A DNA stretch of 64,000 nucleotides from Oribacterium sp. NK2B42 (lineage in GTDB: Bacteria > Bacillota > Clostridia > Lachnospirales > Lachnospiraceae), in assembly GCF_000424445.1 (NCBI RefSeq), contig NZ_AUJX01000006.1, positions 101,313 to 165,312 of the forward strand, read 5' to 3'. Positions 34,494 to 42,733 of the stretch are shown one piece after another. Under the pieces are notes generated by a model. It was not told the origin of the DNA. It worked only from the letters and a program-made list of their open reading frames with translations, and made no database searches. The position numbers were made by a program, and so were the translations under genes. The stretch's first letter is position 1, and the number at the start of each line of letters is the position of its first letter.

Positions 34494-35600
34494 ATGGAAA
34501 TGACATTTCGTTGGTATGGTTCAAAGTTCGATTCTATCAGCTTACAGCAGATCAGACAGATTCCCGGAGTAACCGGTGTTATCACAACACTTTATGATAC
34601 GACTCCCGGTGAAGTATGGTCACAGGAGAGGATCCATGCTTTAAAGGAAGAGGTTGAGGCTTCCGGTCTTCACATCAGCGGAATCGAATCTGTTAACGTT
34701 TGTGATTCCATAAAGGTTGGTGACAAGGATCGCGACAAATATATCGCAAACTACATCGAGACTCTTGAGAACCTCGGCAAGGAAGACATTCACCTTGTAT
34801 GCTACAATTTCATGCCTGTATTTGACTGGACAAGAACAGAGCTTGCACGTAAGAATCCGGACGGATCCACAGTTCTTGCCTACAGCCAGAAAGCAATCGA
34901 TGCCATCAATCCGGATGACCTTGCTTCTTCCATGGAGAAGATGTCACAGGGCACAGTTCTTCCGGGATGGGAGCCTGAGCGTATGGCAAAGCTCAAAGAT
35001 CTTTTCGATATGTACAAGGATGTTGACGGCGAGAAGCTTTTCGAGAATCTCGTATACTTCCTCAAGGCTATCATGCCGGTATGTAACAAGTATGATATCA
35101 AGATGGCTATCCACCCGGATGATCCTGCATGGTCAGTATTCGGCCTCACAAGAATCATCAACTCAGAGGAGAACATCCTTCGTCTTATGAAGGCTGTTGA
35201 TGATGTTCACAACGGTGTAACCTTCTGTTCAGGTTCCTACGGCACAAACCTTGAGAATGATCTTCCTCACATGATTCGCGTACTTAAGGGCCGTATTCAT
35301 TTCGCTCACGTAAGAAACCTGAGATTCAATGATACTTCCCGTGAGAACTATGATTTTCAGGAGGCATGCCACATTTCCAGCGACGGAAACTTCGATATGT
35401 ATGAGATCGTTCGTGCCCTTTACGAGACAGGCTTCGACGGACCTATCAGACCTGACCACGGAAGAAACATCTGGGATGAGGTTGGTAAGCCAGGCGTAAT
35501 GCCGGGATACGGACTCTATGACAGAGCCCTCGGCGCTACATACATTCAGGGACTTTGGGAAGCAATCGAGAAGAGCGAGAAGAGACTTGGAGGAAACTAA
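34494..35600 (+). CDS. uxuA: Mannonate dehydratase
   Basis: A 368-residue enzyme that dehydrates D-mannonate to 2-keto-3-deoxy-gluconate in the glucuronate branch of hexuronate breakdown. It opens MEMTFRWYG, the family start, and has the conserved stretches KMAIHPDDP, NGVTFCSGSYG, GRIHFAHVRN and IRPDHGRN. ATG 34494 follows GGAGATTTTTATT; an in-frame Met upstream has no ribosome site. It is divergent from the GntR gene and is followed 1 nt later by uxuB, so the two form an operon. Confidence 0.95.
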   Translation: MEMTFRWYGSKFDSISLQQIRQIPGVTGVITTLYDTTPGEVWSQERIHALKEEVEASGLHISGIESVNVCDSIKVGDKDRDKYIANYIETLENLGKEDIHLVCYNFMPVFDWTRTELARKNPDGSTVLAYSQKAIDAINPDDLASSMEKMSQGTVLPGWEPERMAKLKDLFDMYKDVDGEKLFENLVYFLKAIMPVCNKYDIKMAIHPDDPAWSVFGLTRIINSEENILRLMKAVDDVHNGVTFCSGSYGTNLENDLPHMIRVLKGRIHFAHVRNLRFNDTSRENYDFQEACHISSDGNFDMYEIVRALYETGFDGPIRPDHGRNIWDEVGKPGVMPGYGLYDRALGATYIQGLWEAIEKSEKRLGGN

Positions 35601-35601
35601 A

Positions 35602-37212
35602 ATGCGTTTAACTCTTGAAGGATTAAAGGATAAAGAAGCATGGCAGAAGGCAGGCGTAAAGCTCCCTGCCTATGACATTGAAAAAGTTGCAGAGAATACA
35701 AAGAAGTCCCCTGTCTGGGTTCACTTCGGAATCGGAAACATTTTCCGTATTTTCATTGGCGGAATCGCTGATAAGCTTATCGGGGAAGGTGCACTTGATA
35801 AAGGAATCACCTGTGTTGAGACCTTTGACTTTGACGTAGTGGACAAGATTTATGATCCTTATGACAATCTTGTGCTGGGCGTAACATTAAAGGCTGACGG
35901 CTCAACAGAGAAGCAGGTCATCGGTTCCCTTACCGAAGCCATCAAGGCTCAGTCTCAGGTACCTGCTGACTGGAATCGCCTCAAGGAAATCTTCACAAAC
36001 CCTGATTTCCAGCTGGCAAGCTTTACCATCACAGAAAAGGGCTATGCTCTTAAGAATGCTTCCGGCGAGTATTTCCCGTTTGTTCAGGCAGATATCGACA
36101 ACGGTCCCGAGAAGCCGGGTGCAGCCATGGCCATCGTTACAGCACTTCTTTTCGAGCGTTTCAAAGCCGGAAAGTATCCTGTTGCCATCGTAAGCTGCGA
36201 CAACTGCTCACACAACGGTGAGAAGCTCATGAGCTCCATCGTAACAATGGCAGAAGAGTGGGAGAAGAAGGGTTTTGTTCCTGCAGATTTCATCGCTTAC
36301 CTTAAGGATGAGAAGTTCGTAGCCTTCCCTTGGTCCATGATCGACAAGATCACTCCGAGACCTGCAGAGTCTGTGGAAAAGGAGCTTGAGCAGCTTGGCA
36401 TCGAGGATATGGCACCTGTTATCACAGGAAAGCGCACCTACATCGCACCTTTTGTTAATGCAGAAGGTCCCCAGTATCTCGTTATCGAGGACAAGTTCCC
36501 TAACGGCCGTCCCGCACTCGAGAAGGCCGGTGTTTATATGACAGACCGTGACACTGTTAATAAAGTGGAGAGAATGAAGGTAACAACCTGCCTTAACCCC
36601 CTTCACACAGCACTTGCAGTTTACGGCTGCGTTCTTGGTTATGACCTTATTGCAGATGAGATGAAGGACAAGGAGCTCAAAGAGCTTGTTCACAGGATCG
36701 GACCTGTTGAAGGTATGCCTGTTGTTACCGATCCCGGTATCCTTTCACCTGAAGCCTTTGTTAATGAAGTCATCAACGAACGTATCCCTAACCCCTTCAT
36801 GCCCGATACCCCTCAGCGTATCGCAACCGACACTTCGCAGAAGGTTGGTATCCGTTACGGCGAGACCATAAAGAGCTATGTAGGAAAGTACGGCGATGCC
36901 AGAAAGCTCGAGGCTATCCCTCTTGCCATTGCCGGCTGGCTCAGATATCTTCTCGGTGTTAATGATAAGGGCGAAGCATTTGAACGTTCCTCAGATCCTA
37001 TGCTTGATTCACTTACAGAGGCGCTCCGCGGCATCGAGCTCGGAAAGCCTGAGACTGTAGGCGACAAGTTAAAGCCGATTCTTTCCAATGTCAACATCTT
37101 TGGCTCAGACCTCTATTCAATCGGTCTCGGAGAGAGAATCGAAGAGTTTTTTAAAGAAGAAATCGCAGGTGCCGGCGCAGTCAGAGCCACCCTTGTAAAA
37201 TATCTCGGCTGA
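35602..37212 (+). CDS. uxuB: Mannitol dehydrogenase-family fructuronate reductase
   Basis: A 536-residue polyol/uronate dehydrogenase. VHFGIGNIFRIFIGG is the NAD-binding start of the mannitol dehydrogenase family, and SCDNCSHNGEKL, CLNPLHTALAVYGC and RIPNPFMPDTPQRIATDTSQK are conserved family stretches. By position after uxuA it should reduce D-fructuronate to D-mannonate with NADH. The ATG at 35602 has GGAGGAAACTAAA upstream, one base after the uxuA stop. An inverted repeat follows the gene. Confidence 0.93.
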   Translation: MRLTLEGLKDKEAWQKAGVKLPAYDIEKVAENTKKSPVWVHFGIGNIFRIFIGGIADKLIGEGALDKGITCVETFDFDVVDKIYDPYDNLVLGVTLKADGSTEKQVIGSLTEAIKAQSQVPADWNRLKEIFTNPDFQLASFTITEKGYALKNASGEYFPFVQADIDNGPEKPGAAMAIVTALLFERFKAGKYPVAIVSCDNCSHNGEKLMSSIVTMAEEWEKKGFVPADFIAYLKDEKFVAFPWSMIDKITPRPAESVEKELEQLGIEDMAPVITGKRTYIAPFVNAEGPQYLVIEDKFPNGRPALEKAGVYMTDRDTVNKVERMKVTTCLNPLHTALAVYGCVLGYDLIADEMKDKELKELVHRIGPVEGMPVVTDPGILSPEAFVNEVINERIPNPFMPDTPQRIATDTSQKVGIRYGETIKSYVGKYGDARKLEAIPLAIAGWLRYLLGVNDKGEAFERSSDPMLDSLTEALRGIELGKPETVGDKLKPILSNVNIFGSDLYSIGLGERIEEFFKEEIAGAGAVRATLVKYLG

Positions 37213-37230
37213 TTTGATACCCTAAAGTGC

Positions 37231-37270
37231 CGCAGATGAGGTTTCCCATGCATAAGACTCCTCATCTGCG
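37231..37270 (+). terminator. Hairpin after uxuB
   Basis: CGCAGATGAGG (37231-37241) pairs with CCTCATCTGCG (37260-37270) over an 18-nt loop. No clear T run follows. It probably helps end the uxuAB message, as does the REP palindrome just behind. Confidence 0.6.
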
Positions 37271-37282
37271 ATGTTATCAAGT

Positions 37283-37326
37283 ACCACAGGGGACGGTTCT
37301 CGCCGGCGAGAACCGTCCCCTGTGGT
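37283..37326. repeat. 44-bp perfect palindrome of the GGGACGGTTCTC family
   Basis: Two 22-base arms (ACCACAGGGGACGGTTCTCG core) meet at GCC|GGC. It is nearly identical to the copy at 22838. The following AACAGTTCAGTCGGTGG (near 37346) is half of the second palindrome family. Confidence 0.9.
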
Positions 37327-37529
37327 GCTTTGCCATACCCGGGTAACAGTTCAGTCGGTGGGCCAGGGGGATAAATTATCCAAAATGATAAATAAAGCTT
37401 TCATCTTAGGCTGTGTCTTTGGTATGATTACTTACTGGAAGCGATTATGATTTTTGCTGCAGCGTTTTTACGACAACAGATTTCAGTATCCAAAAGCAGC
37501 AGTAAACTCAGAAAAAGAAAGTAGACATT

Positions 37530-38714
37530 ATGCGTATTATTTTTGCCACCCATAACAAGAACAAAATGAAAGAGATCAGGCAGATCCTTGGCGATGTGAC
37601 TGAAGATATCGTAGCAAAGAGTGAGCTCGGAATCGACTTTGAACCTGTTGAGACAGGAAAGACCTTTGCCGAAAATGCCGAGCTCAAGGCTTCCGGCATA
37701 AGAAGTTATATGCTTGCCCACGATATGCTGCAGGACGATGACATTATCATGTCGGACGACTCCGGATTATGCGTAAATTACATGCTGGGTATGCCGGGTA
37801 TTTACAGCGCAAGATATCTCGGTGAAGACACCTCCTATGATGTCAAAAATGCAAGAATCATCCATGAACTCAGATTCGCAGAGGGAGATGAAAGAGCAGC
37901 ACATTTTGCCTGCAGTATCTGTGCGGTATTTGCCGACGGAAGAGTCTTTCACACAGAAGGAAAATTCGAAGGCCTCATAGCAAAAGAGCCTAAAGGAACC
38001 AACGGTTTCGGTTACGATCCCATACTGTACCTTCCCGAATACGGAAAAACTTCCGCAGAACTTACGGCAGAGGAGAAAAACAGTATGTCCCACAGAGGAA
38101 AAGCCCTGAGAGCCATGCGGGAGCTTTTAAAGCGTGTTATCGGGGAAGACAAAGAAAAAGGCATTAACAGCGGTGCGTTTCCCGAAAGAAAGGAGGGCAG
38201 CGGACTTGTCCGCCCCTTTCAGACAGCCCTGATAGTCAGCGATTCTCATCGTAATGATGACAATCTTAAAGATGTTCTGAAAAGACTCGGAATGATTGAT
38301 TATCTCATACATCTCGGGGATTCCGAGGGAACCGAGCATATGATAAAGCAATATGCCGGTGACGGTGTTGAATGCTACTTTGTTCAGGGCAATAATGACT
38401 TTTTCACCGAACTTCCGAGAGAGCAGGTGATCACTTTGGGTAAACACAAGTGCTTTCTTACCCATGGACACTACTACGGAGTCGGTATGGACCTTACCCA
38501 GCTTACAGAGGAAGCCAAAGCCCGGGGCTGCGATATCGCCATGTTCGGTCACACCCACCGGCCTTATCTCAAGGATATAAACGGCGTAACCTGCATAAAT
38601 CCCGGTTCCATCAGTTACCCGAGACAGTCAGACAGACGTCCATCCTATATGGTTGTCGACGTAAGCGAAGAAGGAGAGCTCAGCTACCACCAGGTTTATC
38701 TGAAGCTTCACTGA
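37530..38714 (+). CDS. Fused dITP/XTP pyrophosphatase (RdgB/HAM1) and YfcE-like phosphoesterase
   Basis: A 394-residue two-domain enzyme. Residues 1-200 are RdgB/HAM1: FATHNKNKMKEIRQIL, DDSGLCVNYMLGMPGIYSARY and GTNGFGYDPI are its signatures, for hydrolysing dITP and XTP so they are not put into DNA. From about 230 on the protein has metallophosphoesterase motifs SDSH, LGDSEG, GNND, THGHYY and FGHTHRP, as in YfcE/MJ0936. A linker rich in Lys, Glu and Gly joins them. Fusion suggests coordinated nucleotide-pool or cyclic-nucleotide cleaning. The ATG lacks a strong ribosome site (AGAAAGTAG), and frame and domains support the start. Confidence 0.93.
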   Translation: MRIIFATHNKNKMKEIRQILGDVTEDIVAKSELGIDFEPVETGKTFAENAELKASGIRSYMLAHDMLQDDDIIMSDDSGLCVNYMLGMPGIYSARYLGEDTSYDVKNARIIHELRFAEGDERAAHFACSICAVFADGRVFHTEGKFEGLIAKEPKGTNGFGYDPILYLPEYGKTSAELTAEEKNSMSHRGKALRAMRELLKRVIGEDKEKGINSGAFPERKEGSGLVRPFQTALIVSDSHRNDDNLKDVLKRLGMIDYLIHLGDSEGTEHMIKQYAGDGVECYFVQGNNDFFTELPREQVITLGKHKCFLTHGHYYGVGMDLTQLTEEAKARGCDIAMFGHTHRPYLKDINGVTCINPGSISYPRQSDRRPSYMVVDVSEEGELSYHQVYLKLH

Positions 38715-38785
38715 GCAATTTATATATTTTTAAAATACATTTTCAGGGAAACGCCGCTATGGTGTTTCCCTTTTTATTTCACTCA

Positions 38786-38852
38786 GTACCGGCAGGGACG
38801 GTTCTCACCGGTAGGGACGGTTCTCACCGGAGAGAACCGTCCCCGCCGGTAC
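38786..38852. repeat. REP-like palindrome with a duplicated arm
   Basis: GTACCGGC flanks an inner part where AGGGACGGTTCTCACCGG occurs twice on the left and once inverted on the right. It is a rearranged member of the GGGACGGTTCTC family and shows that the unit can duplicate. Confidence 0.85.
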
Positions 38853-38885
38853 ATGTTTATTCTTTAAAATATAGCAAATTCCCTC

Positions 38886-38914
38886 TTGTAAGCCGGACGA
38901 TAATCCTATATAAT
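38886..38914 (+). promoter_or_regulatory. Promoter of eda
   Basis: TTGTAA (38886-38891), 17-bp spacer, TATAAT (38909-38914). The transcript start is near 38921. Confidence 0.7.
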
Positions 38915-38921
38915 ACAAAAA

Positions 38922-38935
38922 TGTAAGCGGTTACA
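38922..38935. promoter_or_regulatory. CcpA cre site at the eda transcript start
   Basis: TGTAAGCGGTTACA matches the catabolite-responsive element consensus (TGWAANCGNTNWCA) at every fixed position. It covers the predicted transcription start of eda, where CcpA binding normally represses. Confidence 0.7.
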
Positions 38936-39020
38936 AATAAATGTATACCAAGGTGATGCCAATCCCCCGTGCATTACCGCATATGATAAGTTTTTATATT
39001 GAAAATAAAGGAGATATGTT

Positions 39021-39653
39021 ATGACACAACAAGATTTTATGGCTAAGCTTGCTGAGATCAAGGTTTGTCCTGTAGTAGTTATCGATGATGTTGAGGATGC
39101 AGTTCCTCTTGCAAAAGCTCTTGAGGCCGGCAAGCTTCCTATGGCCGAGGTTACCTTCAGAACACCTGCAGCAGCAGAAGCCATCGCACGTATCGCTAAG
39201 GAGTGTCCGAATGTAGTAGTTGGTGCAGGAACAGTCATCGACCGTGAGCAGTGCACACGTGCCATCAATGCAGGCGCTCAGTTCATCGTTGCACCTTCAT
39301 TCTCTGATGAAGTAGCACAGTGCGCTATCGGACACGGTGTAGCTTACTGCCCGGGAACATGTACTCCTACAGATATCACAAACGCATTAAGATACAACCT
39401 TCCTATGGTTAAGTTCTTCCCTGCAGGAAACTACGGCGGACTTAAGACCATCAAGTCACTTGCCAGCGTATTCCCTCAGCTCAAGTTCATGCCTACAGGC
39501 GGAGTAAATGTTGATAATGTTAACGAGTATCTCGGTTTCGACAAGATCATCAGCGTTGGCGGAACATGGGTATGCAAGAAGGATATGGTTGCAGCAAAGG
39601 ATTGGGACGGAATCGCAAAGCTTTGCCGTGAAGCATACGATCTTACTCACTGA
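39021..39653 (+). CDS. eda: KDPG/KHG aldolase
   Basis: A 210-residue class I aldolase that cleaves 2-keto-3-deoxy-6-phosphogluconate to pyruvate and glyceraldehyde-3-phosphate. EVTFRTPAA holds the catalytic Glu, and MVKFFPAGNYGG contains the Schiff-base Lys in VKFFPA. GTGTVID and CPGTCTPTDI are typical stretches. It finishes the pathway fed by uxuA and kduI, although the required KDG kinase gene is not in this window. Its own promoter and a cre site place it under catabolite control. AAAGGAGATATGTT precedes the ATG, and a terminator follows. Confidence 0.95.
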   Translation: MTQQDFMAKLAEIKVCPVVVIDDVEDAVPLAKALEAGKLPMAEVTFRTPAAAEAIARIAKECPNVVVGAGTVIDREQCTRAINAGAQFIVAPSFSDEVAQCAIGHGVAYCPGTCTPTDITNALRYNLPMVKFFPAGNYGGLKTIKSLASVFPQLKFMPTGGVNVDNVNEYLGFDKIISVGGTWVCKKDMVAAKDWDGIAKLCREAYDLTH

Positions 39654-39661
39654 TATGACGG

Positions 39662-39691
39662 TTTTACGAGGGCCTCAAGGCCCTCGTAAAA
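39662..39691 (+). terminator. Terminator of eda
   Basis: TTTTACGAGGGCC, loop, GGCCCTCGTAAAA form a 13-bp stem with an A-rich follow-up. The loop and compact stem suggest a terminator that can act in both directions. Confidence 0.7.
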
Positions 39692-39718
39692 TAAAAATAA
39701 AAAAATCAAATATTTGTG

Positions 39719-39747
39719 TTGACATTCAATCAGCTATTCGCTAGAAT
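39719..39747 (+). promoter_or_regulatory. Promoter of the tRNA cluster
   Basis: TTGACA (39719-39724), 17-bp spacer, TAGAAT (39742-39747). It is a near-consensus promoter 30 bp before the first tRNA. Confidence 0.75.
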
Positions 39748-39776
39748 AACTGAGTCGCTTGAAACGAGTGACAAAT

Positions 39777-39850
<74 letters not shown>

Positions 39851-39902
39851 TTTCTCTTTAATAAAAGAGGATAACATAGGTTCGCATGAGCGACCGTAAT
39901 AT

Positions 39903-39977
39903 GGTGGGTATAGCGTAGTTGGTTATCGCGCCAGATTGTGGTTCTGGAGATCCCGGATTCGAATTCCGGTACCCACC
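39903..39977 (+). tRNA. tRNA-His (anticodon GTG)
   Basis: The acceptor GTGGGTA/TACCCAC has an extra 5' G opposite C73, the tRNA-His mark. The anticodon loop ATTGTGG reads GTG. T-arm CGGATTCGAATTCCG is present. Confidence 0.95.
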
Positions 39978-39997
39978 CTTAGCCAGCAGGCTAAAGT

Positions 39998-40069
39998 GGG
40001 GCTATCGCCAAGCGGTAAGGCACAGGCCTTTGACGCCTGCATTCGTTGGTTCGAATCCAACTGGCCCTG
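39998..40069 (+). tRNA. tRNA-Gln (anticodon TTG)
   Basis: Acceptor GGGGCTA/TGGCCCT with G-T ends. The anticodon stem CAGGC/GCCTG encloses CTTTGAC, giving TTG. D-arm and T-arm (GTTGG/CCAAC) are standard. Confidence 0.93.
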
Positions 40070-40074
40070 TTTAT

Positions 40075-40147
40075 GAGGCTGTAGCTCAGTCGGTAGAGCA
40101 CTTGACTTTTAATCAAGTTGTCGCGAGTTCGAATCCCGTCAGCCTCA
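40075..40147 (+). tRNA. tRNA-Lys (anticodon TTT)
   Basis: Acceptor GAGGCTG/CAGCCTC, D-arm AGCTCAGTCGGTAGAGC, anticodon loop CTTTTAA (TTT) and T-arm GCGAGTTCGAATCCCGT are all present. Confidence 0.95.
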
Positions 40148-40286
40148 TCTCTTATGTATTTACCTTGATGATTGATTCATCAAGTTTTTTTATTTTAAAA
40201 TTCTTTTAATCCCGATATCTTCTTGATATCCGGTCAAAAAACAAATCCCAAAAAATCAATAAGATTTAAAAGTAAGGAAAAAATAT

Positions 40287-41216
40287 ATGTTAAACAACTA
40301 TGCTTATTTCAGCTTTGGAAACTTAGCTATAGATCCCTTTCTATATCATTTTTTTGAAAAAATACGAAATGCCGCATCATTAATAACCCGCGAAGAATAT
40401 CTGCCTTACAAAGAGCATCAGCCTCTTACGGAAAAGTCCATAATTGCAAACTTTGACTATGCTTTGAAACATAGAGAATTCAGCATTTACCTGCAGCCCC
40501 AGATGGATCCCAATGGGGATCTGATAGGCGCAGAAGCTCTTGCTCGATGGCGAAAAGACAATAACACGATCATTCCGCCAAATGCATTCATCCCTATTCT
40601 TGAAAAATCCGATCTTATCGGTAAGCTTGACAGTTACATATGGGAGCTTGCAATCCGTAAACTCAGGGAGTGGAAGCATACTGAATTCAAAGACCTCCAC
40701 ATTTCCATCAATATATCCCCCAAAGATATGGAGCTTATGGATGTTTTCAAGGTGATAACAGATCTTGTACATAAATATGCCGTGGATCCGTCAAAGCTTC
40801 ACCTCGAGATAACAGAATCTGTGATCATAAAAAACATCTCTGCCGTAAACAATCTCATAATGCGTCTTAAGGAGGCAGGATTTCTGATTGAGATCGATGA
40901 CTTCGGAAGCGGTTATTCTTCACTGAATATGCTTAAAGACATCAATGCAGACGTGATAAAGATCGACACGGGATTTCTCAGCAAATCCTCAAACGAAAAC
41001 AGGGGAGAGATAATTCTTGATTCCATCATCTTTATGGCTAAACGCCTGGGCATAGGAACCGTAACTGAGGGTGTTGAAACGCCAAATCAGTTTGAAATGT
41101 TAAATGCCATGGGCTGTGATGTATATCAGGGTTACCTTTTCTCAAAGCCCGTTTCTGTCAAAGACTTCGAAAATAAATACAGTAATCTCTGCAGGAAAGA
41201 GCTGATTCCTTCATAA
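40287..41216 (+). CDS. EAL-domain protein, probable c-di-GMP phosphodiesterase
   Basis: A 309-residue protein that is almost all EAL domain. EALARW (83-88), the N-x-S motif in ISINIS, EITES, DDFGSGYSSL, KIDTGFL, TEGVET and GYLFSKP are all intact, so it should hydrolyse c-di-GMP. The N-terminus (1-50) is short and hydrophobic-aromatic, with no clear sensor domain, so it may be constitutively active or regulated by a partner. AAGTAAGGAAAAAATAT precedes the ATG. It balances the two GGDEF proteins at 23 and 30-32 kb. The tRNA cluster is upstream and tRNA-Leu downstream. Confidence 0.9.
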   Translation: MLNNYAYFSFGNLAIDPFLYHFFEKIRNAASLITREEYLPYKEHQPLTEKSIIANFDYALKHREFSIYLQPQMDPNGDLIGAEALARWRKDNNTIIPPNAFIPILEKSDLIGKLDSYIWELAIRKLREWKHTEFKDLHISINISPKDMELMDVFKVITDLVHKYAVDPSKLHLEITESVIIKNISAVNNLIMRLKEAGFLIEIDDFGSGYSSLNMLKDINADVIKIDTGFLSKSSNENRGEIILDSIIFMAKRLGIGTVTEGVETPNQFEMLNAMGCDVYQGYLFSKPVSVKDFENKYSNLCRKELIPS

Positions 41217-41341
41217 ATGTCCCGCCTTTTTTCCCGACAGCTTTATGCCGAAATAAAACAGAAAGGTTGAAGCCAAAAAACACTAGCGAATCCGCCCCTC
41301 ATTTGCTAAGATAGAACGGTGATTGCATCATACACCAACGT

Positions 41342-41422
41342 GAGGTTGTGGCGGAATTGGCAGACGCGCAGGATTTAGGTTCCTGTGTCCCTGACGTGTG
41401 GGTTCAAGTCCCATCAACCTCA
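41342..41422 (+). tRNA. tRNA-Leu (anticodon TAG)
   Basis: Acceptor GAGGTTG/CAACCTC. The anticodon loop in the ATTTAGGT region reads TAG, and the long variable arm fits Leu. T-arm GGGTTCAAGTCCC. A terminator stem follows 6 nt later. Confidence 0.93.
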
Positions 41423-41428
41423 TAAATC

Positions 41429-41492
41429 AAACAAAAGCGGCAGAAGCCCCATTCCCTCCGGAATTACGTGGTTTCTGCCGCTTTTGTTTTTT
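41429..41492 (+). terminator. Terminator of tRNA-Leu
   Basis: AACAAAAGCGGCAGAA (from 41430) pairs with TTCTGCCGCTTTTGTT, followed by a T run. It encloses a 28-nt loop. Confidence 0.8.
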
Positions 41493-41817
41493 CCTGGTTT
41501 TTCCGCCATTTCAGAAAAACAACAAGCTTGTTATTCCGGTACTTAACACAGGCAATCTCAGTGATGTCTGCCCAAGATTCCCCGGATTCCCATGTGACTC
41601 CGGAGGGAGGCAGCAGAAAAAGCAATAAAAGAATTTTTCTTTTAATTCCGGACATGCAGAAAAAATATGTCAAATTTTCGATTCAACTATGCTATTATTA
41701 TATATAAGATTTTGTTCGTGATAATCAGTCAAAACAGAAGGAGATGCATATAAACAGGACTCCTCCCACCTGCTAAAGCAAGTGGGTTTCTGTCCATGAC
41801 AACGAAAGGATATTATT
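41493..41817 (+). other. 325-nt gap with a CCCAC/GTGGG hairpin
   Basis: No gene seen. A hairpin CCCAC...GTGGG (41765-41786) with inner GCT/AGC pairs sits 30 nt before the secreted-protein gene, close to short TTTCTGT/ACAGGA pieces. It resembles the ends of IS200/IS605-type elements, but no transposase is present. It could also be a leader hairpin of the gene behind it. Confidence 0.3.
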
Positions 41818-42660
41818 ATGAAAAATCCAAATAAATCAAACATCATAAAATCAATGAAACTCAAAACCTCAACTTTTAACAGTCCGTTTGATACGAAGGA
41901 CATTACTGCCAAAAGTGTAGTGAATAAAAAGACATCAACATCTAAACGTTTAATTAAACTGCAGGCGCTTTCGATGGCGTTTTTCATGCTCCTCGCATTT
42001 CCCGCGGAAACCCTCGCCTACACCGTCGTAGGACAAGGAACCATCGCAAATACTGGCATGAGCGAACCTACTTATCCCATGAATCCCAATGCGAGAGGCA
42101 TAGATGGTTCGGAAATGACATTACAGCAGATCGAGGACGCAAAGGGTGCCTGGTTATGGGCCGACACCGCAGGAAACGGAATGGCAGAAAGATACTATTT
42201 CCTGAACTCCGACAGCTACCTCATCAATACCATCACCCCGGATGGACTCACAGTGGATCCTTTAGGCAGGTGGACTGTGAAGGGCTATGTCATGCACCGT
42301 ATGAGCAGCGATCAGAATACTGTAGCCCAGGCCAAAATAAGAGCTGCCCAGCTCCACGGAAACAGCTACAACGGATTATATTCCGGACCCATTACTTTCA
42401 GTGGGACAAAGACCAAATACTATACCATAGACATTACAGAAAACTCCGACACCGAGCTCAATGTAATTCTGTCCGACGATGATGGCCTTGATACCATTAC
42501 CTACACCTACGTCGGAAAAAATATTCCTCATCCCGGCATCACAATGTTTAAATCAAACAAAAAGGATCAGGAGTCGTATTTATTATTCTCTGATTACAAT
42601 ACGATCGTTTATTACAATTACGATGGCAGTATCGCAGGACAGCTTTCAAAAATAGGCTGA
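41818..42660 (+). CDS. Secreted protein of unknown function
   Basis: A 280-residue protein. A long charged N-terminus (about 44 residues) precedes a hydrophobic segment ALSMAFFMLLAFPAETLA, with likely signal-peptidase cleavage after the final Ala (about residue 67). The mature part (YTVVGQGTIANTG...) contains a repeated Trp/Tyr-rich segment (GAWLWADTAGNGMAERYYFLNSD), which looks like the cell-wall-binding or choline-binding-type repeats seen in Clostridia, and an acidic loop (SDDDGLD). I do not recognise the family. AAAGGA precedes the ATG. It may be transcribed with the AAA+ gene 73 nt downstream. Confidence 0.65.
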   Translation: MKNPNKSNIIKSMKLKTSTFNSPFDTKDITAKSVVNKKTSTSKRLIKLQALSMAFFMLLAFPAETLAYTVVGQGTIANTGMSEPTYPMNPNARGIDGSEMTLQQIEDAKGAWLWADTAGNGMAERYYFLNSDSYLINTITPDGLTVDPLGRWTVKGYVMHRMSSDQNTVAQAKIRAAQLHGNSYNGLYSGPITFSGTKTKYYTIDITENSDTELNVILSDDDGLDTITYTYVGKNIPHPGITMFKSNKKDQESYLLFSDYNTIVYYNYDGSIAGQLSKIG

Positions 42661-42733
42661 TACAAAAGCCTGTGGGTTGATCTCAATATGTCAGAGATAA
42701 ACGACGAAAAACATGCGTTTACAGGAGAGCTAT

